A DNA stretch of 64,000 bases from Vitis vinifera (lineage: Eukaryota; Streptophyta; Magnoliopsida; Vitales; Vitaceae). The translations under genes were made by a program, and so were the position numbers. Numbering within the stretch: the stretch's first letter is position 1; every line of letters starts with the position of its first letter. Shown in pieces: positions 21,485-33,162 of the stretch. The stretch spans positions 5,489,501-5,553,500 of the forward strand of contig NC_081810.1 of NCBI RefSeq assembly GCF_030704535.1, read 5' to 3'. The notes under the pieces are model-generated. The model saw only the letters and a list, made by a program, of their open reading frames with translations. It ran no database searches and was not told where the DNA came from.

Positions 21485-24070
21485 TCAACTTCTCATATCA
21501 TTGGTTTCTCTATTAGGACAAGAACGTCTATTGTGACCCGATTGCTTGCAAAGTCCACATGTTTGTGGAGTTCTAGTTTCCATTGCATCCATCTCATTAT
21601 GCAAACGACTTGATTTTGGTCGACTAGAAGTTAGCCGTTTCATTGAGTCTCAAGGCACAATTTTCGGTCCATTATATTGAGGCCACTCCAACTCATCAAA
21701 TATGGGATAAAACAGGGGAGCCCATGTTGATAGGTAAGCACGTGTGGTGTAATAGCCTTGTACAAATTGTCAAAAATCAATAGCTCGACAATGACAAGCA
21801 GCAAGAATGTGCGAACGTGGGAATCCTAACAAAAGTGTTTTATTACATGTGCAAGACCCCGTTTGAAGGGTAACATGATATGTGCGAGGTTTCCTATTAC
21901 TGCTTCCAACAGAGTGTCTAGTTTTAACATGAAAACGTCCCGCCACATGATCATACAAAAGAACCTCATGTGCACCCGTCTTAACAACTTTAGCCTTTAT
22001 CTTGACATCAATATATGAAGTGAATTCTTCACCTGAAGCGAGTCGATCGGCACCATGCTTCCGCCTGACTGTGAAGTAACTGTTAACCCGATAGAAAGTT
22101 AACTGGACTAAAGCTGTTATTGGTAAGTTACGAGCACCCTTAAGGACACCATTAAAAACTTCAGACATGTTAGTTGTCATAATCTCATATCTCTGCCCAC
22201 CATCATGTGAGAGTGCCTATTTTTCAAAAGGAATTTGCTCCAACCAATTTCTAGCCTCGGCATTTATCCGGCCAATTGTATCCATGTGAGAAATAAATTT
22301 TTTAACTTTACTCTCCATAGCAGCCCTACACATGAGATCCTTTAAAGTATTATCTTTGAACTTTGTGTTGAAGTTACTCACTAAATGACGCATGAAAAAT
22401 CTATGACAAGCATTTGGCTCAGTCCATCCCGAATATGTGTCATTGACAGCAACTATAATGCCAGGATGACGATCAGATATCAGTCACTACCCTTTCCTTT
22501 GTGTTACTCCAACTCTTATACATGCCAAAAACCAACTCCAACTATTTGTATTCTCTCATTCTGTAATGGCAAATGCAAATGGAAATAATTGGTTATTACC
22601 ATCACATCCCATAGCAATCAGCAAAGTCCCTTTATATTTTCCATACAAATGTGTCCCATCAATACTAAGAATTGGTCGACAGTGAGCAAACCCTTTAATA
22701 GATGGAGCGAATGCCCAAAAAACACGCTAAAAAATTTCTTCATTCAGGTTGTTTCCAAGAACCATTTTGGAATACATAATGCATCTAGGATTTGACTGCT
22801 CTAAGGCAAGGAAGAAACAAGGCAACTCTGCATAAGACTTGTACCAATCACCAAATAATCGAGTCATTGCTTTCCTTTTTGCCTTCATTGCTTTTTGATA
22901 AGAAATTTGGTAACCAAATTGTTCCGCAACAACAGTTTGAATTGCAGCAACTGTAATGGTCATTTCTGTCTTCACCAATGTTTCCATATACTCAGATACA
23001 AAGCTAGAATCCAACTATGAATGGTCTTGATTAATACATGGATTGACACATATATGAGGACCTTTGTACTTTGTGATTCTAAACATACCCGTTTGTTTCA
23101 CTGTCATTACCCTTAGTCGTCATTGGCACTCTAGTGCTTTTTTACATTGAATAACTAATACACTTGCATTTGATCTATAAACAGTAAACTCTTGGTACGC
23201 CTTTATGGAAAACATCTTCACAGCATGTTGCAAATCTGATTTTGAGGGAAATATTTGGCCAATTGATAACTCCCCATCAACATTTCCTAAAGTTGGCTTT
23301 TTCCATGGAGCCCAATCACTTACAACACAATTAATTGCCTCGTCCATATTCAAAAATTGTGGTATAGGTGGCATATGGTATGAAACGGGTGCAAATGTTT
23401 CCTATAGGTTGTCATTAGAGATATTAAATTGGGTGCCATGTGGGAAGGCAACTAGTGATGTGTTTTCAACCTCAAACTCAACCTCAGGATTATTAGACCT
23501 ATCACCAACTTCAAGGTTCACAAATCTTGTGTTTTCACATTCCACAACTTGTTGGACCATTACCAAATCAATATTTTCTCTTTGAAAACAATTTTCATCA
23601 TCATTAGGTAAATGAATCTCATCTGTGTAGATTGCATCATCTCTATCATCTTCCTCATCTCTCTCATTTTCGTCATCAACATTAGTATCACCTATTGATA
23701 ATCGTGTCAAATGACTCATTTCATTACTCAAATGATAGTGGTTGGGAGTTTGCTTTATGAATAATTGAACTGGAAACATTTCATACTTCGATGACACCAG
23801 TAGCATACGTGCAACTGTCCGATCATTTCTCACCACTAATGGTTGAAATTTGTTCATTTCAGTTGGATGTCGACATTTCAAGACTAACTGATAGTCTCTA
23901 TCAACACCAATGATATCATATATCATCTTCAACAAATCCACAAAGGTCATATGAATGGGCACATCTATAGGCTCAATCTCTACATTATTTCCAATATATC
24001 TCAAATTCGTTTTTGTCCTCAAAATTGTTCCATTCCAATAACATAACACTTCTACTATGGAATCAGTCAT
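21485..24070 (-). pseudogene. MULE transposase, full-length frame with ten in-frame stops
   Basis: A single reading frame of 861 codons from ATG at 24070 to TGA at 21485. Order: PB1-like N-terminal domain (VEVLCYWNGTILRTKTNLRY); acidic linker; MuDR DNA-binding domain (QIFPSKSDLQHAVKMFSIK); the MULE catalytic core with the first Asp in PILSIDGTHLYGKYKGTLL and the second in ISDRHPGI; a SWIM zinc finger (SCTCNKTLLLGFPRSHILAAC, with PRSH where Cys is expected in CxH); and a C-terminal zinc knuckle (CGLCKQSGHNRRSC). There is no frameshift. Stop codons begin (minus-strand first base) at 23404, 23122, 23017, 22729, 22558, 22489, 22486, 22219, 21772 and 21652. All are TAG or TGA. The element was once autonomous and decayed by point mutation. 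Confidence 0.9.
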
Positions 24071-24583
24071 AATTGTCTTCACATAAATAATAACAAAAGG
24101 TTAATACATAAAAAAATAATATTTATTCAAGTAAAAAATAATACTTTATGGTCAATGATTCATAAAATACAATAATAAACCAAATAAATATTTAAATCGA
24201 ACAATATTGGATGTTAATTCTCCCCATAAAAGGAGTCCGGTGGTTCAGGCTCAATTGCCCTTTTGCCAATTTTCTGTCAACTAAATGAACTGTGAATTGG
24301 AAATACATTTATACCTTGAGATCAATAGTTGCTTATTTTTTATTTATTTTGTTACCCTCCTTATTGACATTTTGATGATAAAGCAACATTTATTTTCTTT
24401 GTAAACCATTTTGAATCACATTATTGAGTATGATTTGGTTGGATTATTTTACATCAAGGTTTTTAGTGTGATATTGTTTCATTAGCTGTTTCTCTTTGGC
24501 TTCATGTTGTCATTGGCTTACTTTGTCCAATTATTTGATATTTTCCTGATTTTTGTTAAAACTCTGTTTCTTCGATGTTTCAG

Positions 24584-25275
24584 GCTTCACCCATTACAAT
24601 TGGTAGGCGTCAAGCTTTTGTTGAGGAAAAGAGGTCTATAAACAGTTCTAGAGGCAAGTTGGATTTTTTGTTGAGTTATTCATTTAAAAGAAGGAATGTC
24701 TCTAAAAATGAAATGTCTATGAGTTGCATAGTGAATGGATAACATCTTTTGCTGGATTGAGGTCTGTCCTTGTCAAGATAAAGGAAAGACATGATATATT
24801 TTCTTGTGTTAGTGCAATGGGGTTAGGGGTGGGGGAACACCGGAGCATGGGTATTTGTCAAAATGATGCCTTTGAAACCTATTTTATCAAAGCAACAAAT
24901 TGCGGAAATGGAACTATTTCAAACGTTCTCTCTAGAATTGGTCTTCTTGATGCAGATCATACATTTTTAAATGGTGGATGGGAATTGGTTTTATTTAGTG
25001 AAAATTTGGTTGCATCTCCTTGCTGGTAGGAAATTTTACATCCAGCATAATCCAATTTATCAACTGTGCTTTTAAATTTTTTAAAAATAGATCTTTTTCA
25101 GATCATGATCCAAAGGTTAGGCTTCACCCAATATTTCCTGATTGCTTTTAAATAAAGAAGTAGCTATTTTTTTTGTCTTGCAGTGAACAATAGAACACGT
25201 TTTTCAAACGGAAGGGAGTTTTTTCCGGAGAGGACACGTGCAGATTTTGAGAGCAATAGAGGGATTCTGACAAAG
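24584..25275 (+). pseudogene. captured exon(s) of a G3BP-type NTF2/RRM gene
   Basis: After a good acceptor (cgatgtttcag, ending 24583), the plus strand encodes ASPITIGRRQAFVEEKRSIN to about 24650. This closely matches the end of the RRM domain in plant G3BP-like RNA-binding proteins (NTF2 domain plus RRM). A second acceptor at about 25183 precedes NNRTRFSNGREFFPERTRAD, which may be the following RGG-type exon. The rest of the gene is absent, and the stretch between carries an unrecognised open frame at 24724-25029. Intronic sequence came along, so capture was at DNA level. It sits inside the MULE termini, opposite in strand to the transposase. Confidence 0.55.
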
Positions 25276-25595
25276 ATCGGGTTGCCACTTTGAGGAATCA
25301 AAAAAAGATTTTTTTTTTTTTTTTTATAGCACAAGTTAGCTTTCACATATCCTGGAATAATAATAAAAAAATAATAATGATAATAAAAAATTAAAAAAAA
25401 AAAGTCCAAACTCCTGTCAAAGGCAAAGTTGAAGGCAACAACATTCTGCATATTTCTCAAAAAACTGTAACCCAAAAAAAATTCTCAAAAATTCTTCTCA
25501 TGCAACGAAGCACAACACCTGTAACCCAAAAATATTTCTCACGCATAAATCAAAACCAACCTCAATTGCAACTCCAAAAATGTCTCTGGCCCACT

Positions 25596-25905
25596 GGTGG
25601 GGCTAGGGCTTGAAGATGACCTCTAGATACGGGATGAAGCAAATGGGGAAAGTTAAAAAAAATTATAGCAGAAAAAGCCAACCGCAAGATGAAGAAAAGA
25701 GAAAGTTAAAAAAAATGGTGGGGCTAGGGCTTGAAGACGACCTTTGGATACGGGATGAAGCAAAGGGGGAAAGTTAAAAAAAATAGTGGGGCTAGGGCTT
25801 GAAGACAACCTCTGGATGCGGGATGAAGCAAAGGGGGAAAGTTAAAAAAAATGACAGCAGAAAAAGCCAACCGAGGATGAAGAAAGGAGAAAGTTAAAAA
25901 AATAT
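25596..25905. repeat. tandem repeats in the MULE 5' subterminal region
   Basis: Three units starting at 25596, 25717 and 25785 share gtggggctagggcttgaaga, gggatgaagcaaa and ggaaagttaaaaaaaat. The first and third also share gcagaaaaagccaaccg. Subterminal amplification is common in MULEs. Confidence 0.9.
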
Positions 25906-25924
25906 ATATATAAACAATTGTTGG

Positions 25925-26026
25925 CTCTGCTTACGTGGAAAAAAAGGCTATTTTGAACATTACTTTGACCTGAAGGCCAACTTTGATATTATGTTTGGGT
26001 ATAAGGCCATTTTGGCCGTTAATTCC
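25925..26026. repeat. right terminal inverted repeat of the MULE
   Basis: Inverted counterpart of 15733-15835, with matching block spacing. The adjacent ctttatttg at 26027-26035 is the right copy of the probable target-site duplication. Confidence 0.65.
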
Positions 26027-26035
26027 CTTTATTTG

Positions 26036-29000
26036 TACCATGTTGATTTTACTTGTGAATTTTTTAAAGTTAAGGGATCTTCTAGTTTTAATACTCAAAG
26101 GATAATCCATCAAATTAGGTTGTGGAGAAGTTTATATTGGCAAAATATAGATGTCTACTACATTGCTCTTTGACAAGTTTGGCTTATCCATATGGCTTCT
26201 ACTTTGAGCGAGTAATTAATAGGTGTTTTCAAAATAGTTTGAATTAGTGAGTTAAACGGCACCTGTCATGAAGGTCACCATTCATAAGGCACATCACTTT
26301 GTAAATTTTGAAATAATTACCATTATAACACTTACAATGCACTATCAATCGTCACTCATTTGTTTTTAAAAATGTGGTATTTTACCAAGTGGTCAATGAT
26401 TGGGTTGTTTTAACTATTTCCTTCCCTATATGTTTTAGAGAATCCTTATACACATTTTTTTTTTCTATCGTTTCTACTTTGTTTGCTCGTATCAATGGTG
26501 ATCCCTAAGGAATCTCAAGTTTCACTTATTGTATGATGTAGATGGAAAATTTGGAATCTATTTAGTCCCTTACATTGAACATCCTAATTTTGAAACCAAA
26601 AGTCGCAACAAAATTACCCCTCATTACTTCATGTCCAATCCGGTCATAGACTCTCATTTCATCCTCTGATCATTGATGCACGACAAATAGATAATTAGAA
26701 TAACTTTATACTTGCACAATTACTTTTAAGTATTAATATTGTCACTATGAATATTAGTTACAACTATGTTTATAATATTCTTACTTATTTTGATCATGTA
26801 TGAATTGTTGGGATGGGTATAGCTACTCCACCTCCATTAAATACTTGGATATGAAGTTCAAAGAAATGTAAGAGTATGCAAACAAAGAAAAATGAAAGAC
26901 TTATAGATGTACAATCATGTGCAATGGACAGACAAGGTTGACAAAAGTAAGCATAATTAATTTCATGATGTATTTAAAAGGCACTACTTATAGGAAATGC
27001 TAGATCTCTCTATTTCCTACCTAAGACTAGGTTAAGAGCATGAAAATCTTCATAGGTCATTAGATCTTATGCAATGGAAGTAAAATAATAACTTTTGACA
27101 TTAAAGGATCTACCGAAAAAGCAAGTTTAGGCATTAGAGCTATAAGAAAGTTGTATAAAGGGAGGAGACAACAAAGAATGACACCAATTGATGGTGACTC
27201 ATTTTAAGCCAACTTTGAGTCTATGAGTATAGACACTCAACATAATGGCTCATCAAATAGGACTTATATATTTTTAACAAAACAACTTTAATAATACATA
27301 TTAGTGTTTCTTTTATTTATATTTTTTTTAGTTTTCCCTAATATTTTTATGAGTTGTTATCAATTTATATCCCATCAATATTTTTTTATCCAAATTTCTA
27401 TCCAATAGTGTTGATATTTTTGTAAAGTCCAACCACCAATATTCCCATAAAAACTTATATTTTTATCCTTAATTACAATTAAGAATGCAATATGTTCATG
27501 AGTATGACTAGTTCAGATATGATTCTAAAACATTTTTCCAAATGGGTCAAAGGTGTTTGTTGAGATGTGACTAAATGATTTTAGGGTATATTGAGAATTT
27601 TTGGATGAACTATGTAGGTTTGTATGAGATTTGATATAATTCTTCTCATTTTCTTTATATTCCGAATAATTGCATGATTCATTAGCTAGTATGAACCAAG
27701 GTGGCAATGGGATTAATAGAAAAGAGTTTATAAATATTTTTCCCATTATAAGTAAGTGGGAGATGATAGTGCTTAGTCATAAAAGTTGTCCAAAGTGGTA
27801 GGCTCCTAACGCTAAGCTTTTCATATTTTTCTCCCTTATTCCTATTTTTTCTCTAGTTAATATTCTAATTGACTAGAGATGAGGATTGAACATATAGGTA
27901 TAATTCTAGAAGGCTATGTGTTTTATAAAAGCAAATATTTTGGTTTTTTCTATTAAGTTAAAAAACAAATACCACCTAAAGATAATGACTAGAAAAATAA
28001 ACATGTGAAAGAATAAAAAAAATCCAAAGAGCACTCAAACTATTTAGAAAAATAATAACAAATTAAATAATAACAAAATTTATCAAATCAAAAGTATATA
28101 AAATAATAAACCTAGGATGAACAAAATATTCCCTCTCTCTCTTATTCTCCTCTTGAATTCAGGAGGAACATTTTAGCACACTAATAATAAAGTCTTAATA
28201 AGAAAATATAAATGGAAAAAGAATCCGAAAAGCTCCTTGAAATTGACATGGCACTAGGGATAGTAATGAAATCTTAATGTAGGACCCTAGGTTATAGAAA
28301 TAAATGTGCTATTGAGAAAAGGAAATTCTTAAAGATTTTTCATGAGGTAAAATCTTAAAAGAATCTAAAGGCGTACAAAAAGAGTAAATTAGACCTTTAC
28401 TTTTAAGTTTTAAGTACAATAAGGACATCTTTTATAATTCAAATTTGTCTAGTCTTGTGGGAACTTTAAGAGATGAATTTAAAGTACCAATATGAAAAAT
28501 CATGAATATTCATGGTAGACTTCCCTTGGGGATGAAGGTTTTGAATAAATAAGAGTATGAATAAAATTTGGAGCTCCATAATTAAATTATATGTTTGAAA
28601 ATTGTGTTTAAATTTTTTCTTTTTTTATTAAAGATGAATATCATGTTGATATTTTTAAAATTTTGACTAAATAAAAACTATTTTTGACAATACATTATTT
28701 TTCTTTAAATATAAATAAATAATATTGAAAAGTGTAGAACATGAGTTTATTGATAGGATTACAAGGGGTGAGAATTGACTTGACAACCTCAAGTCCAACT
28801 CAAATTAATAAACATTTAATTAACCCAACTCGATCTCTAACCTAAGATGTTTAACCCAAATAAATCTCATTCTTATTTTCTCAAGGCTCATTAGTTTCAT
28901 ATTAGACTTGGGTTAAACTTTTGGGTTGGACAAGTTGTTAGGTCTATATGAATTAAATTCGAGTTTAATTGGATTGAAATAATAACTTTTAAAATTTTAT

Positions 29001-29790
29001 GTGTTATTTATATAAATAACACATTATTTTGCAATGATATAAAAAAAAATCTATTTATCTTTTTAGAAATAAAAAATACATAATATAATTAAATTTGATA
29101 CACTTTTTTTTTAAAAAAAAAATTATTTGAAAGCATAAAAAATGAATATATTTTATATATAATAATATAAATAATAAATATTATAACATTTTTTTCAACT
29201 TGTCCAAAATTTTAACCCAAATTTCAACTCAAATTGAGTTCAAATTGAGAAAACACAATTTAAGTCCAACTTAAATATTAAAAATACTTATCCAAGCCTT
29301 TTCAAACATCAAGTTGCTTGGGTTGTTCGAGCCAACTCATATTGGTTTGAGACTGAAAGCAATGGTTTTACCCTACAATCTAAAATAAAGCTTTCTTACT
29401 TCCATTTCTACAACTATCCCTTCCCAAATTTTGTTTCCATTAGTTTTTGAATTTAATTACTTAAAACTTTTTATTCCTATGAAGGAGCATCACTATTTGT
29501 ATTTAATGATCAAATATTTATAACTTGGATTCCTTCTTAGATCCACGTATTTTTTTCTTAGACGTGGAAATTAATATTTATATTTTACTAAAAAATTTCA
29601 CTTATTTTATTTAAACGTAATAGTTATATTTTTTTATATTTAATTTCTATTTTTCTTAATTCTATAAATATTTTTTGTAGACATAATATTGAATTGAATT
29701 CCTAGAGCAGATCACATCATGCAATAATGCGTTTGAAATTCAAAAATTTAAACAAAATTTTTGTACGTGTATTTCATTTCATTCTTCTAA
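26036..29790. other. AT-rich intergenic DNA
   Basis: No gene recognised; all open frames are short and of AT-driven composition. A probable small DNA element lies at 28763-29385. Confidence 0.5.
28763..29385. mobile_element. possible hAT-like MITE
   Basis: The left end (caaggggtgagaattgactt, then gacaacctcaag) and the reverse complement of the right end (gagttggctcgaacaaccca, then agcaact) form an imperfect inverted repeat around an AT-rich centre. The caaggggtg tip resembles hAT ends. No clean 8-bp duplication was found, so this is tentative. Confidence 0.3.
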
Positions 29791-29833
29791 ATGTAGTTGT
29801 TGCTTTCCCAAACAATCTCTAATATAATTCATT

Positions 29834-30047
29834 TGTGGGCTTTGTCTACTGCAGTAGGCCTTGCAGTGGGCTTTCCAGTGGGCTGCTGTTCGGAGACTAG
29901 ATCTTCATTTGGGCCTGCTTTAAAGAATGGAGGTCTACCCTACTTGTTGCCAATAAGGTGCTTGGGTTGGCATAGATCGGTCCATAGTCACACGAACCTT
30001 GTTGGTGGTGGGCCAGGCCATGGCCCACTGGGCTCCATGGCCCAATA
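29834..30047. promoter_or_regulatory. cluster of TGGGC(C/T)/GGCCCA sites
   Basis: About eight TGGGCY or GGCCCA motifs within 215 bp in otherwise AT-rich DNA. In plants such site II (TCP-type) elements cluster at promoters of housekeeping genes. No gene starts next to it, so it may be a relic promoter or chance. The 83-aa open frame over it is not a recognisable protein. Confidence 0.25.
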
Positions 30048-30059
30048 GGCTTTCAAAAT

Positions 30060-33000
30060 ACTACTCCCAAGTTCTATTCCATTTCCAAAACCAATATTTT
30101 TCAATGATTTCAAATGAGAAATGGCGGTGGAATCTGCACTTCCATGATATGTTGGCTGTGATATGACATGTCAACTTTCTCCATCCTTTGATTAATTGGT
30201 ATGGGTGGGTTTGGTGGATTTGTGTCTTAACAGGTACGCTGGGGCTTCACTTTGGGGGCAATAAAGCGTTCAGCAGCTGAGCTGATGGGTATAGGGAGCA
30301 TCTGTTTAGTGTCAGTGGCATGTGCAATTATTAGCAAAAGCCTTTCAATAGCATTTCCCTTTTCGGATCAACAACTAAACGCGTAGGAACACTTGTATTA
30401 TGGTCTTTGACAGAATGCTAGCCTCCATTAATGGCAGGGTGGGAACCATGTTTCCGAAGCAGACAAGGCAAAAAAAAAAAAAAAGTGGGCGTTTTAGCAT
30501 CACCTGGATTCTTTACTAAGTGATCAGATAACGTTAAGGAAACCATGATGTCTTGATAAATTTTCACTACTGTAGGTCGCATGTGTGGGAGGACTGTCAC
30601 TGGGGAGAGGAGAGGGGACAAGGGGTTGTGTTAAGGCTGCAGTTTTGCTTTCCTTTTAAACTATATTTCTGTGTGAAAGGGGATTGCTTTTTGCATGAAA
30701 ATAAGCAAAAGCCATTACCATATGCCTAGAAATATAGTTAGAGAATCAGATTCTATCCCCACCATCTTAATTCAAATAGATTTTTATCAAGTTTTGAATG
30801 TCGATACAGTGCATACCAAGCGGTTGAAGTGACATACATTTCTAAATCCAGATATATATACTTTTACTTGCACCCCATGTTTCTAGGACTACATATGAAT
30901 ACTCAGATTCAGTCCTTTTCATGGCAAGTTTTCTTCCATAGCCCTACAACTTACTGCATGTTGGGTGAAAAATCCACATGTTCTGTTACATTAATTGAAT
31001 CCCATATTATATAGTTTTGTTGTTGTTGATTTCTTTCTTAATTAGAGAGCAAATTCATCATCTGGGTATTTTGACTTTCTAGATGATTGATGTTTGATTG
31101 GGGGAGAAACACAAGATCCAGCACCATAATCCACGGGGACCCCACTGACTTTACACATTTCCACCACAACTTATATTCGTAATATGTGTATCATTGTTGC
31201 CTTTTGGAAAAAATGGAGTCTAGACTATAACCCCAAATGATTTTTGGCTTAACTTAAAGGAGAAATTTATCACCATGTGCATGTAGGGTTGTAAATCATC
31301 TCAAACCACTTGCTTATGTCCTCAACCTCAGTTTGTCCATTACAAAAAGATGTTGATGCATGAAGTTCATGTAGGTCCAAGTATTTTCCTCCCCTTTTCT
31401 TTTCTTTTCCTTTTTTTCATCACATAATTCAATGATCAAATGCTTTATCAGAAATTGAATATATATGACCGATCACGATAAATACAAAGAAAAGAGGGAT
31501 CCATCGATGATGGTGGAATTGTGCTTTTTCCACCACCCCGACCCCGCATATATTCTGTAGGCTATTGTTAGGAAGGGGTTTATCTAATGGGACCTACAAG
31601 TGGCTACCATGGCAAATAAGAAACGAATTCCGACCGTGAGCATCTGATGACAATGATTGACGAAGACCGATCCTCTTTGTCGCTACATCATTGGGCTTTA
31701 GGGGCCATGACCCCCTTGTTAATTTCTTTACTAGACCACGTAAAGATGTAGAAGTAACTGGCATTCTCTCCACTGAGTTTCTGGTTTTGCATCATTTTTT
31801 GATGGTGAGATGGGTTCTCTGATCAATTTGAGGGTTCAATACATCTAAAATTGGAAATTCCCCAAATGGATGCGATTATAGATAGAGAAAATTACTGGAT
31901 TTGCATAATTCATATTTGAGAGTCGTTTTCAGAATTGAATTAGTTTGTCAATATGCTTACCATCGAAGCAATGCAACATATAGAGAGTGAAGTGGAACTT
32001 CTCAGCATGGTCTGATCTCTCTACATATAGTACTTTCCAATTAGGAGAAACTGGATTCCACTGATCAGCATCAACATCATGGTCCAAATTAACTCTAAAG
32101 TTGTTAAAGAGAACTTACTGCTACTTCATTTGAATAACTTTCTGAACACTTTGGAAGAACACACCATGCACAAATGTCCTTATGATTTTAAAAATTCTCA
32201 TGCCCTTTTTTTTATGCTTACTAAAAAGGTGATTGGAACAGTCTGATTGGAGCAGCTTATTATTTTTCTAGAAACAATGGCAGTGGAAAATCCACAAACT
32301 ATGAGTTTCCATACTCAAAAGAGAGGGGATGAAATTTTCATACAATCATGGAAGTAGTGCTACCAGCACTGGCTCCTCATGGAATTTATAAAAGTAATTC
32401 ATCAAGCATTGAGGAAAATATATAGCTAGGAAGAATCAAGCATAAAATTAAGGATCAGTTAAAATTGAATCAATTACTGAATGTATACATGTTAAGTAAA
32501 GATAAGAAGGAGCCCTGAGATAACATAAAATTAAAGAGCAATACTATAAAGAGGCAGTGCAAGTAATTGATCAATGGCAAAGATCTCTTGGTGCAAAGCA
32601 GAGCTAGCTGCTTACTTGGATGGATGATCTAAAGTGAAGAATTCTATAGCAAATTCATCGATCATGTGGCAAAGGTAATGCTCATTATTTGGGCTGTACA
32701 TCACATTGATTAATTTTACTTGAACAGCTCCCTGATTTGGAATTTTGGTTATGGGAGAGGGTGATCCCACCACAATGACAAGAGTGACAGTAATTATTTG
32801 TTAATTAATATATCACTAGGGTTACATCTTTCTCTCTGTCTTCCATGCATGAGGAGCCACCACTTTTTTCTCTCAAGCACTAAACCGCAGTCCGTCCATC
32901 ACAAGGAAGCTTAAAGGCTAAGAAACTTCGCCCACTAAAGCCCTAGAAATATAATAAAACAAAAAGTGATGAGAATGAGAGAATAAGAGCAAAATAAACA

Positions 33001-33162
33001 AAAGCCTCATCTATCTTTCCTTCTTCTTCTCTTTCTTTTCTCTTGCTTTCTTGGCTCTGGTATATCTTCTTTGTGTGATTCGCCTTCGTAGTTCGGAAAA
33101 AAGGGGGAAAAAAAAACGAAAGCACACCCATCAACCTTTATAAAAGAGAAGGCTCAAAAACC
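30060..33162. other. intergenic region upstream of the Dof gene
   Basis: No coding sequence recognised. The last few hundred bases should hold the Dof promoter and 5' UTR, but I could not identify a convincing TATA box at a sensible distance; the tttataaaag at about 33138 is only 20-25 nt from the ATG. Confidence 0.45.

Larger units (their letters stand above)
15733..26026 (-). mobile_element. composite Mutator-like element (MULE) with transposase, PMD gene and captured exon
   Basis: A 10.3-kb element. The two ends form a divergent inverted repeat of about 100 bp. The left end has gtcaaaatgacc and, about 67 bp in, atgttcaaattggcctcttt then cacgtaggc. The right end, reverse-complemented, has gccaaaatggcc and at the same offset atgttcaaaatagcctttt then cacgtaagc. 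Flanks carry atttatttg (15724-15732) and ctttatttg (26027-26035), an 8-of-9 match fitting the 9-bp duplication typical of Mutator elements. Inside, on the minus strand, lie a MULE transposase remnant (21485-24070) and a plant-mobile-domain gene remnant (16805-20960). Also present are an LTR-like insertion, a captured G3BP-type exon and several tandem repeats. All coding parts are broken, so it cannot move by itself. Confidence 0.75.
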
